Below, piece after piece: positions 8,969 through 17,897 of a stretch of DNA of 41,198 nucleotides (the stretch's first letter is position 1; every line of letters starts with the position of its first letter). The stretch comes from an uncultured Erysipelotrichaceae bacterium (GTDB lineage: Bacteria > Bacillota_I > Bacilli_A > Erysipelotrichales > Erysipelotrichaceae): positions 1-41,198 of the forward strand of contig CALVCT010000007.1 of NCBI GenBank assembly GCA_944326055.1. Reading direction: 5' to 3'. The notes beneath the pieces are model-generated. The model searched no databases, was not told the origin of the DNA, and saw nothing but the letters and a program-made list of their open reading frames with translations. Made by a program: the position numbers and the translations under genes.

Positions 8969-9824
8969 AGACATCAAAAAAAGAGAGCTCTTATATGTAA
9001 TAGCAGGCTCGATCATCTTTTCTCTTGGTTGCAATCTCTTTGTCGTGCCAGCTGGGGTCTATAATGGCGGTATCGTCGGTACTTCGCAAGTCCTCAGATC
9101 CGTCTTAGTCGACCAAATGCATCTGACGATCGGATTTGATATTGCTGGTATCATCAATATGCTTATTAATGTGCCATTATTACTCATAGCTTTTAAAGTC
9201 TTACGTGGTCCATTTGTCTATAAGACGATCATGTCAGTCGCGATCCAGACGGTCGCTTTCTCACTGATACCGACAGATCCTATCATCGAAGATCAACTGG
9301 CATCTTTGATCATCGGAGCCCTTATCTCGGGCTTTGGGGCTGGACTAGTCCTAACAGCGCGAGCTAGTGCAGGCGGCAATGATGTGACAGGAATGTTGAT
9401 GATGACAAGAAATCCGAACGCTAGTGTGGGTAAGGTCAATCTTATCTACAATGTCGTCCTTTATGTCATCTGTGCGCTTTTGTTCGATATCGAGACAGCG
9501 ATCTATTCAGTCTTACAAGCGATCATCTTCTCGATCGCCGTTGATCGTACACATCTTCAAAATATTGAAGTCTCACTCATGATCTTTACTAAAAACAAAG
9601 ATGTCAAACAAATGATCATCAAAGATCAACATCGTGGTGTCACCTATTGGCGTGGTAAGGGCGCTTATACCGATGAGGATACAGATGTCCTTGTGACCAT
9701 CGTCTCTAAATATGAAGTAAATGATATCAGAAAGAAGGTCAAAGAGATGGATGCTCATGCCTTTGTGATCTGTTATGAGAATCTAGGCGGTGTCGATGGC
9801 AACGTAGAAAAGAGGCTCATATGA
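8961..9824 (+). CDS. YitT family membrane protein (DUF161 + DUF2179)
   Basis: A 287-residue integral membrane protein. The N-terminal half has about five to six hydrophobic segments with the family signatures SLGCNLFVVPAGVYNGGIVGTSQV and GFGAGLVLTARASAGGNDV. The C-terminal soluble part (about residues 205-287) matches the DUF2179 domain (RGVTYWRGKGAYTDEDTDVLVTIVSKYE). The molecular function is not established; transport is a common guess. ATG 8961 lies inside the cyclophilin end (8-nt overlap), so the genes are coupled. Its stop overlaps the start of a 28-codon ORF. Confidence 0.92.
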   Translation: MTKDIKKRELLYVIAGSIIFSLGCNLFVVPAGVYNGGIVGTSQVLRSVLVDQMHLTIGFDIAGIINMLINVPLLLIAFKVLRGPFVYKTIMSVAIQTVAFSLIPTDPIIEDQLASLIIGALISGFGAGLVLTARASAGGNDVTGMLMMTRNPNASVGKVNLIYNVVLYVICALLFDIETAIYSVLQAIIFSIAVDRTHLQNIEVSLMIFTKNKDVKQMIIKDQHRGVTYWRGKGAYTDEDTDVLVTIVSKYEVNDIRKKVKEMDAHAFVICYENLGGVDGNVEKRLI

Positions 9825-9907
9825 AAGACATCTTAACTATCGTGTCGATCATAGTCGTCTTTGCGATCTTAGCTTTTTTGATAGGCGCTCTGATCATGAT
9901 CATCTGA
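9821..9907 (+). CDS. 28-residue single-span membrane peptide, coupled to yitT
   Basis: An ATG overlaps the yitT stop as ATGA (9821-9824). It opens a 28-codon frame beginning MKDILTIVSI, which is almost entirely hydrophobic from residue 4 to the end and stops at TGA 9905-9907. The codon choice (ATC for Ile, GTC for Val) is like the neighbours, and the stop lies in the terminator hairpin. The stop-start overlap, composition and position at the operon end favour a real small membrane protein. A chance ORF cannot be excluded, and no function can be named. Confidence 0.5.
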   Translation: MKDILTIVSIIVVFAILAFLIGALIMII

Positions 9908-9920
9908 TCATGATCTTTTT
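9892..9920 (+). terminator. palindromic terminator shared by convergent genes
   Basis: GATCATGATCA and its exact complement TGATCATGATC flank TC (9892-9915), followed by five T on the plus strand. It ends the NUDIX-yitT operon. The stop codons of the plus-strand peptide (9905-9907) and of the minus-strand exporter gene (9900-9902) both lie in the dyad. Confidence 0.7.
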
Positions 9921-10334
9921 ATATAATCTAGAGATAAGTAGCTCAAGCCCTGAAGCAAAGACGATACCAATAACGATAGCTATGACATCATAGATCGTCC
10001 TTAGGGCAAAAGACAGCGCCAGCATCATATCGTTATCGATAAGGGCTAAGACAGTCTCATACATGAGGCCGCCTGGTACAAGTGGTACTAATGCACTTAT
10101 CAATAGTATCGTCGTTGGACAGCGTATGATACGAGCCATGATCGCTGCAAAGGCCAAGATCGAAAAGCTAGCGATGAATAGAGCCATCATCTCACCTTGA
10201 CTTGTAAGTAGTAGATTATAGATGATGCCACCAAGCATGCCATTTAAAGCTGCGACGAGTAGTTTTAAGCCTTTGAGATCAAAGATGATCCCAAAACCAA
10301 GCGATGCAAGGAAGGTCATGAGTGCAATGATCAT
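9900..10334 (-). CDS. threonine/serine exporter, small subunit (ThrE_2/DUF3815-type)
   Basis: A 144-residue protein with four to five hydrophobic helices. It corresponds to the C-terminal membrane domain of ThrE-type exporters, here as a separate polypeptide (PF12821-like). Recognisable segments are SLGFGIIFDLKGLKLLVAALNGMLGG and LVPGGLMYETV. It should work with the upstream protein as a split exporter that moves threonine/serine out of the cell. Its ATG at 10334 overlaps the upstream stop by 4 nt, so expression is coupled. Substrate assignment rests on family knowledge only. Confidence 0.85.
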   Translation of the reverse strand: MIIALMTFLASLGFGIIFDLKGLKLLVAALNGMLGGIIYNLLLTSQGEMMALFIASFSILAFAAIMARIIRCPTTILLISALVPLVPGGLMYETVLALIDNDMMLALSFALRTIYDVIAIVIGIVFASGLELLISRLYKKIMIR

Positions 10335-11098
10335 AAAAGACCTCCAAAAATGATGAGGACAGAAGCACTGCCCAGTGAAACAGCCAAAGCGATAAAGATC
10401 GCTTCGATCGCTCTTGTGATGCCAGAGATAAGATCACCATTGACACTATCTCTAACGGCATTGGTGATGATCAGACCTGGTACCAAAAGCATGATGGTCG
10501 CCATCGTCACTATATCGCCATCGATAGTAAAGATAGAAGTAGCGAGCAGACTAAAAAATGTCAAGATAGCACCTAAGATGATATTCTTGATGAAACTAGC
10601 AAGTTCGATCTTCGCTAATAACTTATCGAAGACCATCACGATCGCTCCAACAAAAAGTGCACATAACGCATCATAGATATCTCCACCAAAGATGATCGTA
10701 AAACTGAAGGAAGCCAAAGCAGCAGCTGCTATGAGGATGTATGAAGGATAGCCACTTTCCTTATCGATAGATTCAAGTCTTGCTTCAAGTTCATCGATAT
10801 CTAAAGGTGATGTACATATCTCTCGTGATAGAGAATTGATCTTATCGATCTTTGAGAGATCATACGCTGATCCATAGATACGTTTGATATTGTGAAAAAG
10901 CTCTTTTTGATCGTCAAAAGAGAAGGAGATGATCAAAAGTGATGGTGTCACATAAGCATCGATAACACTGGCACCATATGCTCGACATACTCTTTGCATC
11001 GTATCTTCGACCCTATGTACATCAGCTCCACTTTTAGTAAGGATCGTCCCAATATGTGTCAGAGCCTTAGCCAATCTATTGCCACTTTCTTTATCCAT
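10331..11098 (-). CDS. threonine/serine exporter, large subunit (ThrE/DUF1212-type)
   Basis: A 255-residue PF06738-type protein. The N-terminal cytoplasmic domain (about 1-115) carries the family pattern LTKSGADVHRVEDTMQRVCRAYG. It is followed by five hydrophobic segments, including MLLVPGLIITNAVRDSVNGDLISG, which is strongly conserved in the family. Together with the downstream small subunit it makes a split ThrE exporter. ATG 11098 is the only plausible start. There is no SD, and TATAAT ends 7 nt before it, so the mRNA is probably leaderless. Confidence 0.9.
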   Translation of the reverse strand: MDKESGNRLAKALTHIGTILTKSGADVHRVEDTMQRVCRAYGASVIDAYVTPSLLIISFSFDDQKELFHNIKRIYGSAYDLSKIDKINSLSREICTSPLDIDELEARLESIDKESGYPSYILIAAAALASFSFTIIFGGDIYDALCALFVGAIVMVFDKLLAKIELASFIKNIILGAILTFFSLLATSIFTIDGDIVTMATIMLLVPGLIITNAVRDSVNGDLISGITRAIEAIFIALAVSLGSASVLIIFGGLL

Positions 11099-11105
11099 GA
11101 CATCA

Positions 11106-11111
11106 ATTATA
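11106..11111 (-). promoter_or_regulatory. -10 element of the exporter operon (leaderless)
   Basis: TATAAT on the minus strand, 7 nt before ATG 11098. No good -35 is visible at 16-18 bp. Confidence 0.5.
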
Positions 11112-11202
11112 CAAGATATAAAGCATTTATGAGCATCTCATCCTTTGATCTTTCAAGTTCGTCCTCTTCATATGTCATAAGATGAGTCATATATAGTTCG
11201 TA

Positions 11203-11231
11203 TTGTAAATGCTTACATTTAATGTTAGACT
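11203..11231 (+). promoter_or_regulatory. promoter of a candidate small RNA
   Basis: TTGTAA (11203-11208), 17-bp spacer, TAGACT (11226-11231), with four matches to consensus in each hexamer. A terminator lies about 70-90 nt downstream with no ORF between. Confidence 0.4.
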
Positions 11232-11237
11232 AGGGTC

Positions 11238-11323
11238 GGAGAAAAGGTGACCGTATGCTACGTTATGATTCTCAGAGGTATAAAAACGGAGATGTAAGAT
11301 AGACCTATCGAGGTCTATTTTCT
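11238..11323 (+). ncRNA. candidate small structured RNA (about 86 nt)
   Basis: Downstream of a promoter-like pair the sequence can fold into a GGTC/GACC stem (11234-11252), a perfect CGTA-TGC-TACG hairpin (11252-11262), and a terminator ATAGACCT-ATCG-AGGTCTAT followed by TTTCT (11299-11323). No SD or ORF is seen, and the following 170 nt carry no gene, so a leader/riboswitch role is unlikely unless the target has decayed. It does not match an RNA family I can name with confidence. Confidence 0.35.
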
Positions 11324-11498
11324 AATGTCTATATCCATCAACTGTATAGTGTGTTAAAACGATGCGAAAGGAATTATCAAGCACTATAGTGAAAGAAGCA
11401 TGATCTGAGCGAACATGAGCGATACTATGGATGATGAAAGATGATCATCTACTTTATGATCGATTGAAGTTTTATGCCATTCGGTAAGGTATCTAGTG

Positions 11499-11762
11499 AT
11501 GAAAAAGAAACTGATGAAATATATGATCATAGTCATAGTTATATTATGTGCTTTATTTTTTGACGTGGTCAGTCTTATGAGATTTGCACCAGCAGTAGCG
11601 ATCGAGCATAACAGGGAAGCAATGACCATAAGCAATATATATGAAAGCTTCATAGCAGGCGATCAGTATGCAGTTAACTTCGTGATCATAAATCTGATTG
11701 TCGTTTTGTTCATCATTTTTTCTTCAATACACTGGATATTGAAAATGATCAAATACAAGTAA
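11499..11762 (+). CDS. doubtful small two-helix membrane protein
   Basis: An 87-residue frame beginning MKKKLMKYMIIVIV. It has a basic start, one hydrophobic helix (about 7-25), a polar middle and a second helix (about 60-80) ending in KMIKYK. The topology is sensible for a small membrane protein, and a GTG one codon earlier is an alternative start. The SD is weak (AAGG about 8-11 nt upstream). Codon use is richer in ATA than that of the surrounding genes, and the flanks are decayed DNA. It may be a recent arrival or a remnant. The overlapping minus-strand frame (11384-11653) is less convincing. Confidence 0.35.
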   Translation: MKKKLMKYMIIVIVILCALFFDVVSLMRFAPAVAIEHNREAMTISNIYESFIAGDQYAVNFVIINLIVVLFIIFSSIHWILKMIKYK

Positions 11763-11905
11763 GATAAAGAGATGATAAATACTTTAAATATGTAATGAAA
11801 AGGTTATTGGCGTGATCATTGATCATATTTACCATTAACGTCTTGCGATAGTAACAGTTTATCTTCTATTGAGATCTAAACATTAGAGTATGATGGCGAT
11901 CATAA

Positions 11906-12215
11906 AGCTTTCAAGACTATAACTACTTTTTAGAGAAACATGGCTATCTTGATGAAGGTTTTGATCTAAAGAAAGTAAACGAACTAAATGTGGGATCTTT
12001 ACTAATAGTTTTATACTGACTGATGATCGATGTCATCATTTAATAAAGTTCAATACGACTTGAAGACCATACCGGTAAAAGTGAGCATAGATCAGAAATG
12101 AGTATGTGATGAAGATATCTGTATTTTCGATCTCTTCGATATCTATATTCAAGTCGATAATGTGCTGTTTAGTAAGGAATATAGAGATGATGCTGAAAGG
12201 ATATTGAATGATTAG
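11906..12215 (+). pseudogene. decayed coding sequence, unidentified
   Basis: The stretch 11763-12260 has no intact gene but contains protein-like fragments. One frame at 11906-12019 reads FLEKHGYLDEGFDLKKVNE and onward to a TGA. A second at 12057-12215 reads DLKTIPVKVSIDQK, a TGA at 12099, then a stretch including SKEYRDDAERILND and a TAG. The amino-acid composition looks coding, while the stops and frame changes show decay. I do not recognise the family. Confidence 0.4.
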
Positions 12216-12259
12216 AAGGACGATCTTACGGAGCTGATGCTCTATTTTGTTGTGACAAT

Positions 12260-12283
12260 AAAAAACTGTCTATAAAGACAGTT
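12260..12283 (-). terminator. terminator of tRNA-Leu
   Basis: Minus strand AACTGTC-TTTATA-GACAGTT followed by TTTT, 12 nt downstream of the tRNA CCA end. Confidence 0.8.
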
Positions 12284-12294
12284 ATGGACATATA

Positions 12295-12377
12295 TGGTGC
12301 ACCAGACAAGATTTGAACTTGCACGATTACTCACACGCCCCTCAAGCGTGCGCGTCTACCAATTCCGCCACTGGTGC
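12295..12377 (-). tRNA. tRNA-Leu (anticodon GAG)
   Basis: An 83-nt tRNA on the minus strand. The acceptor stem GCACCAG pairs with CTGGTGC, followed by discriminator A and encoded CCA (12295-12297 on the plus strand). The D-arm region has TGGCGGAATTGGTAGACGC, as in leucine tRNAs. The anticodon stem CACGC/GCGTG encloses loop TTGAGGG, giving GAG, which reads CUU/CUC. A short class II variable arm and a T-arm GCAAG-TTCAAAT-CTTGT follow. It has its own promoter and terminator. Confidence 0.95.
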
Positions 12378-12386
12378 GCAAACGAT

Positions 12387-12415
12387 ATTGTAAAAGTTCT
12401 TGTTGAAAATGTCAA
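12387..12415 (-). promoter_or_regulatory. tRNA-Leu promoter
   Basis: Minus strand TTGACA (perfect), 17-bp spacer, TACAAT, ending about 9 nt before the tRNA 5' end. Its spacer contains the -35 of the divergent typA promoter. Confidence 0.85.
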
Positions 12416-12431
12416 TCAAGAAATCTATAAT
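12403..12431 (+). promoter_or_regulatory. typA promoter
   Basis: TTGAAA (12403-12408), 17-bp spacer, TATAAT (12426-12431). The start site is predicted about 3 nt before ATG 12441, leaving no room for an SD. Confidence 0.75.
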
Positions 12432-12440
12432 ATCGTCCGT

Positions 12441-14270
12441 ATGGAATTCAGGAAGATTATAAATGTGGCTGTTATTGCCCATGTAGATGCTGGAAAGAGC
12501 ACGTTAGTCGATGCTTTTTTGAAGCAGTCTCATGTATTTTCAGAGCACGAAGAAGTCGTTGATTGCGTCATGGATTCAAATGATCTTGAAAGAGAAAGAG
12601 GCATCACGATCTATTCGAAGAACTGTAGTGTGAACTATAAAGACTATAAGATCAATATCGTCGATACACCAGGACACGCTGATTTCTCAAGCGAAGTAGA
12701 GCGCATCATCAAGACGGTCGATACGGTCATCTTACTGGTCGATTCAAGTGAAGGTCCGATGCCTCAGACGCGCTTTGTCCTAAAAAAGTCTTTAGAAGCA
12801 GATCTTAAGCCTATCCTTCTCATCAATAAAGTTGATAAGAAGGATCAAAGAGCCAAAGAAGTCATTGATGAAGTATATGATCTATTCATCGAACTCGGTG
12901 CTAGTGATGAACAATTAGACTTCCCTATACTGTATGGTGTGGCAAAAGAAGGCGTCGTACGTTATGAGATCGATGATACTAATGAAGATATCACACCACT
13001 CTTTGAGACTATCGTTTTAAGGACGGCTTATTATCCTGATCTTTTAGATAAAGATCTCAAGATGCAAGTCAGTGCACTAGCCTATGATGATTATATCGGA
13101 CGCATCGGTATCGGTAGAGTCTATAGTGGTATCATCAAAGCCAATGAAAATATCACGCTTTGCAACGAAAATGGTCTAAGTAAAAGTGCCAAGATCGCCA
13201 ACCTTTATAACTATCAGGGATTAAAGCGAGTAGCGATCAAAGAAGCACAGGCTGGCGATATCGTACTCATCAGTGGTATTGCTGATATCGAGATCGGTGA
13301 CACGGTCTGTACACTCAATCGTCCAGATCCGATGCCAGCTATCGCTATCGAGGAGCCAACGTTGTCGATGAATTTCATGGTCAATACTTCTCCATTTCAA
13401 GGCCAAAGTGGTAAATATGTCACATCACGCAATATCAAAGAGCGTTTGGAAAGAGAACTTGAAGTAAATGTCGGGCTCAAAGTCGAGGCAACAGAAACAA
13501 CAGATACTTTCAAAGTTTCAGGTCGTGGAGAACTGCATCTTTCGATCTTGCTTGAGAACATGCGTCGAGAAGGCTATGAAGTAGCAGTCTCAAAGCCAGA
13601 AGTCATCCTTAAAGTCGAAGATGGTAAGACACTAGAACCTATTGAAGAGGTCGTCTGCAGTGTTCCAAATGAATACAGTGGCACTGTCATCAATAAACTC
13701 AATCTTAGGAAGGGATCGATGATCGATATCCAGGATGAAGGTACTTATACACGTATCATCTATCATGTTCCTACACGTGGTCTTCTTGGCTATCGCAGTG
13801 AGTTCATCAATGATACGAAGGGTGAAGGAGTCATGGTCCGCAAGTTCATCGATTATGAGGCGTATCGTGGAGATGTCCCAGGCAGACAAAATGGTGTCCT
13901 CATCTCTTGTGATAGCGGTAAAGCAATGACTTATGCTCTATGGAACATCCAAGAGCGAGGACAACTCTTCATTGGTCCACAGACTGAAGTCTATGAAGGG
14001 ATGATCATCGGTGTCGCTTCAAAAAACATGGATATGGAAGTCAATCCAATCAAAAACAAGAAGATGACTGCTGTGAGATCAACGGGAAACGATGAAGCGA
14101 TGAAGCTTGTTCCACCTAGACAATTATCACTTGAAGAAGCTTTGGAATTCATCAATGAAGATGAGTTGGTCGAGATCACGCCGGATGCGATCAGACTGCG
14201 CAAGAAGTATCTCACCGAGCTTGATCGTAGGCGTCATTATCGCGAAATGAAAAAAGAAGAAAATAATTAG
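12441..14270 (+). CDS. typA: translational GTPase TypA/BipA
   Basis: A 609-residue ribosome-associated GTPase of the EF-G-like family, linked to ribosome assembly and stress adaptation. The G-domain motifs are [10 protein letters not shown] (G1), RERGITI (switch), DTPGHADF (G3) and NKVDKKD (G4). Domains II, III, V and the TypA-specific C-terminal domain follow ([26 protein letters not shown]). The frame is open back to 12294, but that extension runs antisense through tRNA-Leu; [14 protein letters not shown] at 12441 matches family N termini. No SD; the promoter -10 ends 9 nt before the ATG. The stop codon (14268-14270) lies inside the groESL CIRCE element. Confidence 0.96.
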   Translation: MEFRKIINVAVIAHVDAGKSTLVDAFLKQSHVFSEHEEVVDCVMDSNDLERERGITIYSKNCSVNYKDYKINIVDTPGHADFSSEVERIIKTVDTVILLVDSSEGPMPQTRFVLKKSLEADLKPILLINKVDKKDQRAKEVIDEVYDLFIELGASDEQLDFPILYGVAKEGVVRYEIDDTNEDITPLFETIVLRTAYYPDLLDKDLKMQVSALAYDDYIGRIGIGRVYSGIIKANENITLCNENGLSKSAKIANLYNYQGLKRVAIKEAQAGDIVLISGIADIEIGDTVCTLNRPDPMPAIAIEEPTLSMNFMVNTSPFQGQSGKYVTSRNIKERLERELEVNVGLKVEATETTDTFKVSGRGELHLSILLENMRREGYEVAVSKPEVILKVEDGKTLEPIEEVVCSVPNEYSGTVINKLNLRKGSMIDIQDEGTYTRIIYHVPTRGLLGYRSEFINDTKGEGVMVRKFIDYEAYRGDVPGRQNGVLISCDSGKAMTYALWNIQERGQLFIGPQTEVYEGMIIGVASKNMDMEVNPIKNKKMTAVRSTGNDEAMKLVPPRQLSLEEALEFINEDELVEITPDAIRLRKKYLTELDRRRHYREMKKEENN

Positions 14271-14293
14271 CACTCTTATTGACAGAGTGCTAT
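14267..14293 (+). promoter_or_regulatory. CIRCE operator (HrcA site) of groES-groEL
   Basis: TTAGCACTC (14267-14275), 9-nt spacer, GAGTGCTAT (14285-14293); one mismatch at the last base. It overlaps both the typA stop codon and the groES -35 box. Confidence 0.95.
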
Positions 14294-14307
14294 TTTGTGC
14301 TTATAAT
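14279..14307 (+). promoter_or_regulatory. groES-groEL promoter (perfect consensus)
   Basis: TTGACA (14279-14284), 17-bp spacer, TATAAT (14302-14307): a full consensus match. The -35 lies in the CIRCE spacer, so HrcA binding should exclude RNA polymerase. Confidence 0.92.
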
Positions 14308-14340
14308 ACCTCTCGTAATGAAAGGAGATGAGAGTAGAAC

Positions 14341-14619
14341 ATGATAAAACCTCTCTACAACAACGTCCTTTTAAAAAAGGAAAAAGCTTCTAATACAACA
14401 AGTTCAGGTATCATCCTCTCACAAAAAGAAAAGAATGAGGACTACGCTAGAGTCGTAGCTGTCGGTACAGGAAAAGTAGTCGATGGTAAGATGCATGAGA
14501 TCCCACTGCATGAAGGTGACAAGGTCATGTACAAGAAGTACAGTGGTACTGACGTCAAGTATGAAGAAGAAGAATATATCTTGATCGACGCTGAGGATAT
14601 CTTAGCGATCGTAGAATAG
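14341..14619 (+). CDS. groES: co-chaperonin GroES
   Basis: A 92-residue Hsp10 forming the heptameric lid of the GroEL folding chamber. MIKPLYNNVLLKK is the family N terminus, the mobile loop is around residues 17-33 (TTSSGIILSQKEK), and EEYILIDAEDILAIVE is the conserved end. AAAGGAG at about 14321-14327 is the SD for ATG 14341. It heads the groESL operon under CIRCE, with 9 nt to groEL. Confidence 0.98.
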   Translation: MIKPLYNNVLLKKEKASNTTSSGIILSQKEKNEDYARVVAVGTGKVVDGKMHEIPLHEGDKVMYKKYSGTDVKYEEEEYILIDAEDILAIVE

Positions 14620-14625
14620 GAGTAA

Positions 14626-16248
<1,623 letters not shown>

Positions 16249-16252
16249 TCAT

Positions 16253-16280
16253 AAAGCAGGGAAAAATTCCTGCTTTTTTT
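16253..16280 (+). terminator. groESL terminator
   Basis: AAAGCAGG (16253-16260), 8-nt loop, CCTGCTTT (16269-16276), then four more T. Confidence 0.9.
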
Positions 16281-16369
16281 AATAAATCGAGGACATTTCA
16301 CTCAGCTATCACAATTCTTTGGTTTAATATGATCAGCTAGTAGTTAAAATTTCTTAAGTTCCTCAGGCA

Positions 16370-16395
16370 AACTTGGATCGATTCCAAGTTTTTCT
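16370..16395 (+). terminator. terminator-like hairpin before the 16428 gene
   Basis: AACTTGGA-TCGAT-TCCAAGTT followed by TTTCTTTTT. It lies after 90 nt with no ORF and just upstream of the next gene's TATAAT, so it may end groESL read-through or an unseen short transcript. Confidence 0.55.
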
Positions 16396-16405
16396 TTTTC
16401 TATGG

Positions 16406-16411
16406 TATAAT
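16406..16411 (+). promoter_or_regulatory. -10 element of the 16428 gene
   Basis: TATAAT, 16 nt before ATG 16428. The -35 region (about 16382-16388) is a poor match and overlaps the preceding hairpin. Confidence 0.4.
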
Positions 16412-16427
16412 GAAAGGTGGAGAGTAT

Positions 16428-17810
16428 ATGAGAAAAGAATTATTAAATGCTGATGTCCAGACATTAAAAAGATTCGCTAACATCGTCGTAGCCAACCTTC
16501 TTGGAAATATCGATGTTTTTTATAATGTCACTAGGTCAGCAGGGCTTCCGCTTGCCTTTGAAGGGGCTTATCGAGAGATGGAGCTTGATGAAAGTTTCTT
16601 AGATAAAGATAAGGCTGAGCGCTTGCTAGGAGCTATTGATGAAACGAAGACGGAATCGAAGGAATTCTATATCGATGTGATAAAGATGATCTTTGAAGAC
16701 AAGACCCTCTTTGAAGCCTTCTGCATCGCTTATTTCGATAGCGATGAGCATTTAGCGGAATTCTTGGAAGTCTTGGGTTATGAAGACAAACTCATTAGAT
16801 TAGAGAAGAACGTTGTTTATCAGATGCGTCGAGACTATATCAGTTCACTGATCGCTATCATCAAAGCGACGATGAAGCTCTATGGTGTGATCTCGATAGA
16901 AGAGATCTATGAAGTCATCATGTATTATATGAAAGATTCCTTTGCACAAACTAGACACGAGGAATTCACACGTAAAAGAGGTAACTATAAGGTCACGGTC
17001 TTTGCTGATCCAATGTTCTTTAGTATCGAATTCTTATATATCTATCTACAGACTTGTGGCGCTGAGCTTCTCGTCACGCCAGATGGCCTAGTGATGGATG
17101 GATGTTTTGCGGATGAGTATCAAAGAGAAATCAATGATGTAATGAAAGCTGCAGATGAAGGAAAAAGTGCAGAGGAGATCTTTGATGTGATCGATGACGA
17201 TCAATACGCATATCGCAAATTCTATATCGAGAATATCGATAAACCACTATATTTGCCTGATGATATCTTTTATCATGCTGATGAAGAACAGGGCTATGAG
17301 AACGTAGACAGTGAAGAAGAGCTCTTTGATTATCTACTAGAGCTATCAATACGCTTCAAAGATAAAGTATCGAACTATGAAGATGATGATGCTAGGATGT
17401 ATGAGATCATTAGACTCATCGATATCGCTGTTCAAGGACTAAACGATCATAACGTCTGGCTTGAAGGAAGTGTAACTAAAGCACATGACATGTTGTGTCA
17501 TGAGCTCAATGATCTTGGTGTCAAACTAAAAAAGGATGAAAAGATCAAACTCATGGTCTTATTGAGTGATTATAGCGAAGATATCCGCTTGTGGAGGGAA
17601 CGTGGCTATACCGCAAGAGAGGTCAAAGAGGGCAAAGTCGTCGATCATCTGACTAAGATCGATGACTTATTCAGTGAAATGTTCGCTAATGATGGCTCTA
17701 TAAAGATGATCGCACCTAAAGATGAGCACTATACAGATATCGACCCGAAGACGGGCGAAAAGATCATCAAGATCAAACGTTCGATATATGAAGATGGAGG
17801 ACCGAAGTAA
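16428..17810 (+). CDS. uncharacterised cytosolic protein, 460 residues
   Basis: No family recognised. The start MRKELLNADVQTLKRF at ATG 16428 has an SD-like GGTGGAG at 16416-16422; an in-frame codon at 16410 is less likely. There is no signal peptide or membrane span. The sequence is acidic and mostly helical by appearance, rich in Glu/Asp/Tyr, with a short beta-like segment around residues 180-215 (GNYKVTVFADPMFF, then AELLVTPDGLVMDGCF). The C-terminal part is charged (residues 395-460). It stands alone between groESL and gap; codon use is normal for the window. Conservation of a long, intact frame with proper signals makes it a real gene of unknown role, probably lineage-restricted. Confidence 0.85.
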   Translation: MRKELLNADVQTLKRFANIVVANLLGNIDVFYNVTRSAGLPLAFEGAYREMELDESFLDKDKAERLLGAIDETKTESKEFYIDVIKMIFEDKTLFEAFCIAYFDSDEHLAEFLEVLGYEDKLIRLEKNVVYQMRRDYISSLIAIIKATMKLYGVISIEEIYEVIMYYMKDSFAQTRHEEFTRKRGNYKVTVFADPMFFSIEFLYIYLQTCGAELLVTPDGLVMDGCFADEYQREINDVMKAADEGKSAEEIFDVIDDDQYAYRKFYIENIDKPLYLPDDIFYHADEEQGYENVDSEEELFDYLLELSIRFKDKVSNYEDDDARMYEIIRLIDIAVQGLNDHNVWLEGSVTKAHDMLCHELNDLGVKLKKDEKIKLMVLLSDYSEDIRLWRERGYTAREVKEGKVVDHLTKIDDLFSEMFANDGSIKMIAPKDEHYTDIDPKTGEKIIKIKRSIYEDGGPK

Positions 17811-17834
17811 AGCATTTAGTCAAGAATTTCACAA

Positions 17835-17863
17835 TTGACTATTAGTGTGCTTGGCCCTATAAT
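17835..17863 (+). promoter_or_regulatory. gap promoter
   Basis: TTGACT (17835-17840), 17-bp spacer, TATAAT (17858-17863), giving a leader of about 28 nt with a strong SD. Confidence 0.9.
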
Positions 17864-17897
17864 AAAAAAGAGTCATAAAGGAGGAAATTATAGGATT

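Noticed and set aside
11232-11298. Glycine-riboswitch resemblance: a GGAGA element and a later CTCAGAGG..AAAACGGAG segment
   Set aside because: The spacing between the two elements is far too short and the central conserved core of the glycine aptamer is missing; no glycine-related gene follows.
11384-11653. Minus-strand 89-residue hydrophobic ORF
   Set aside because: It is antisense to the doubtful plus-strand frame at 11499, lacks an SD or promoter, and its hydrophobicity is expected from the complementary strand.
12294-12440. In-frame N-terminal extension of typA (starting MVHQTRFELARL)
   Set aside because: It is antisense tRNA-Leu plus promoter sequence; TypA family proteins start at [14 protein letters not shown].
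16281-16369. Possible small RNA between groEL and the hairpin at 16370
   Set aside because: No promoter pair with acceptable spacing was found; only the hairpin itself was reported.
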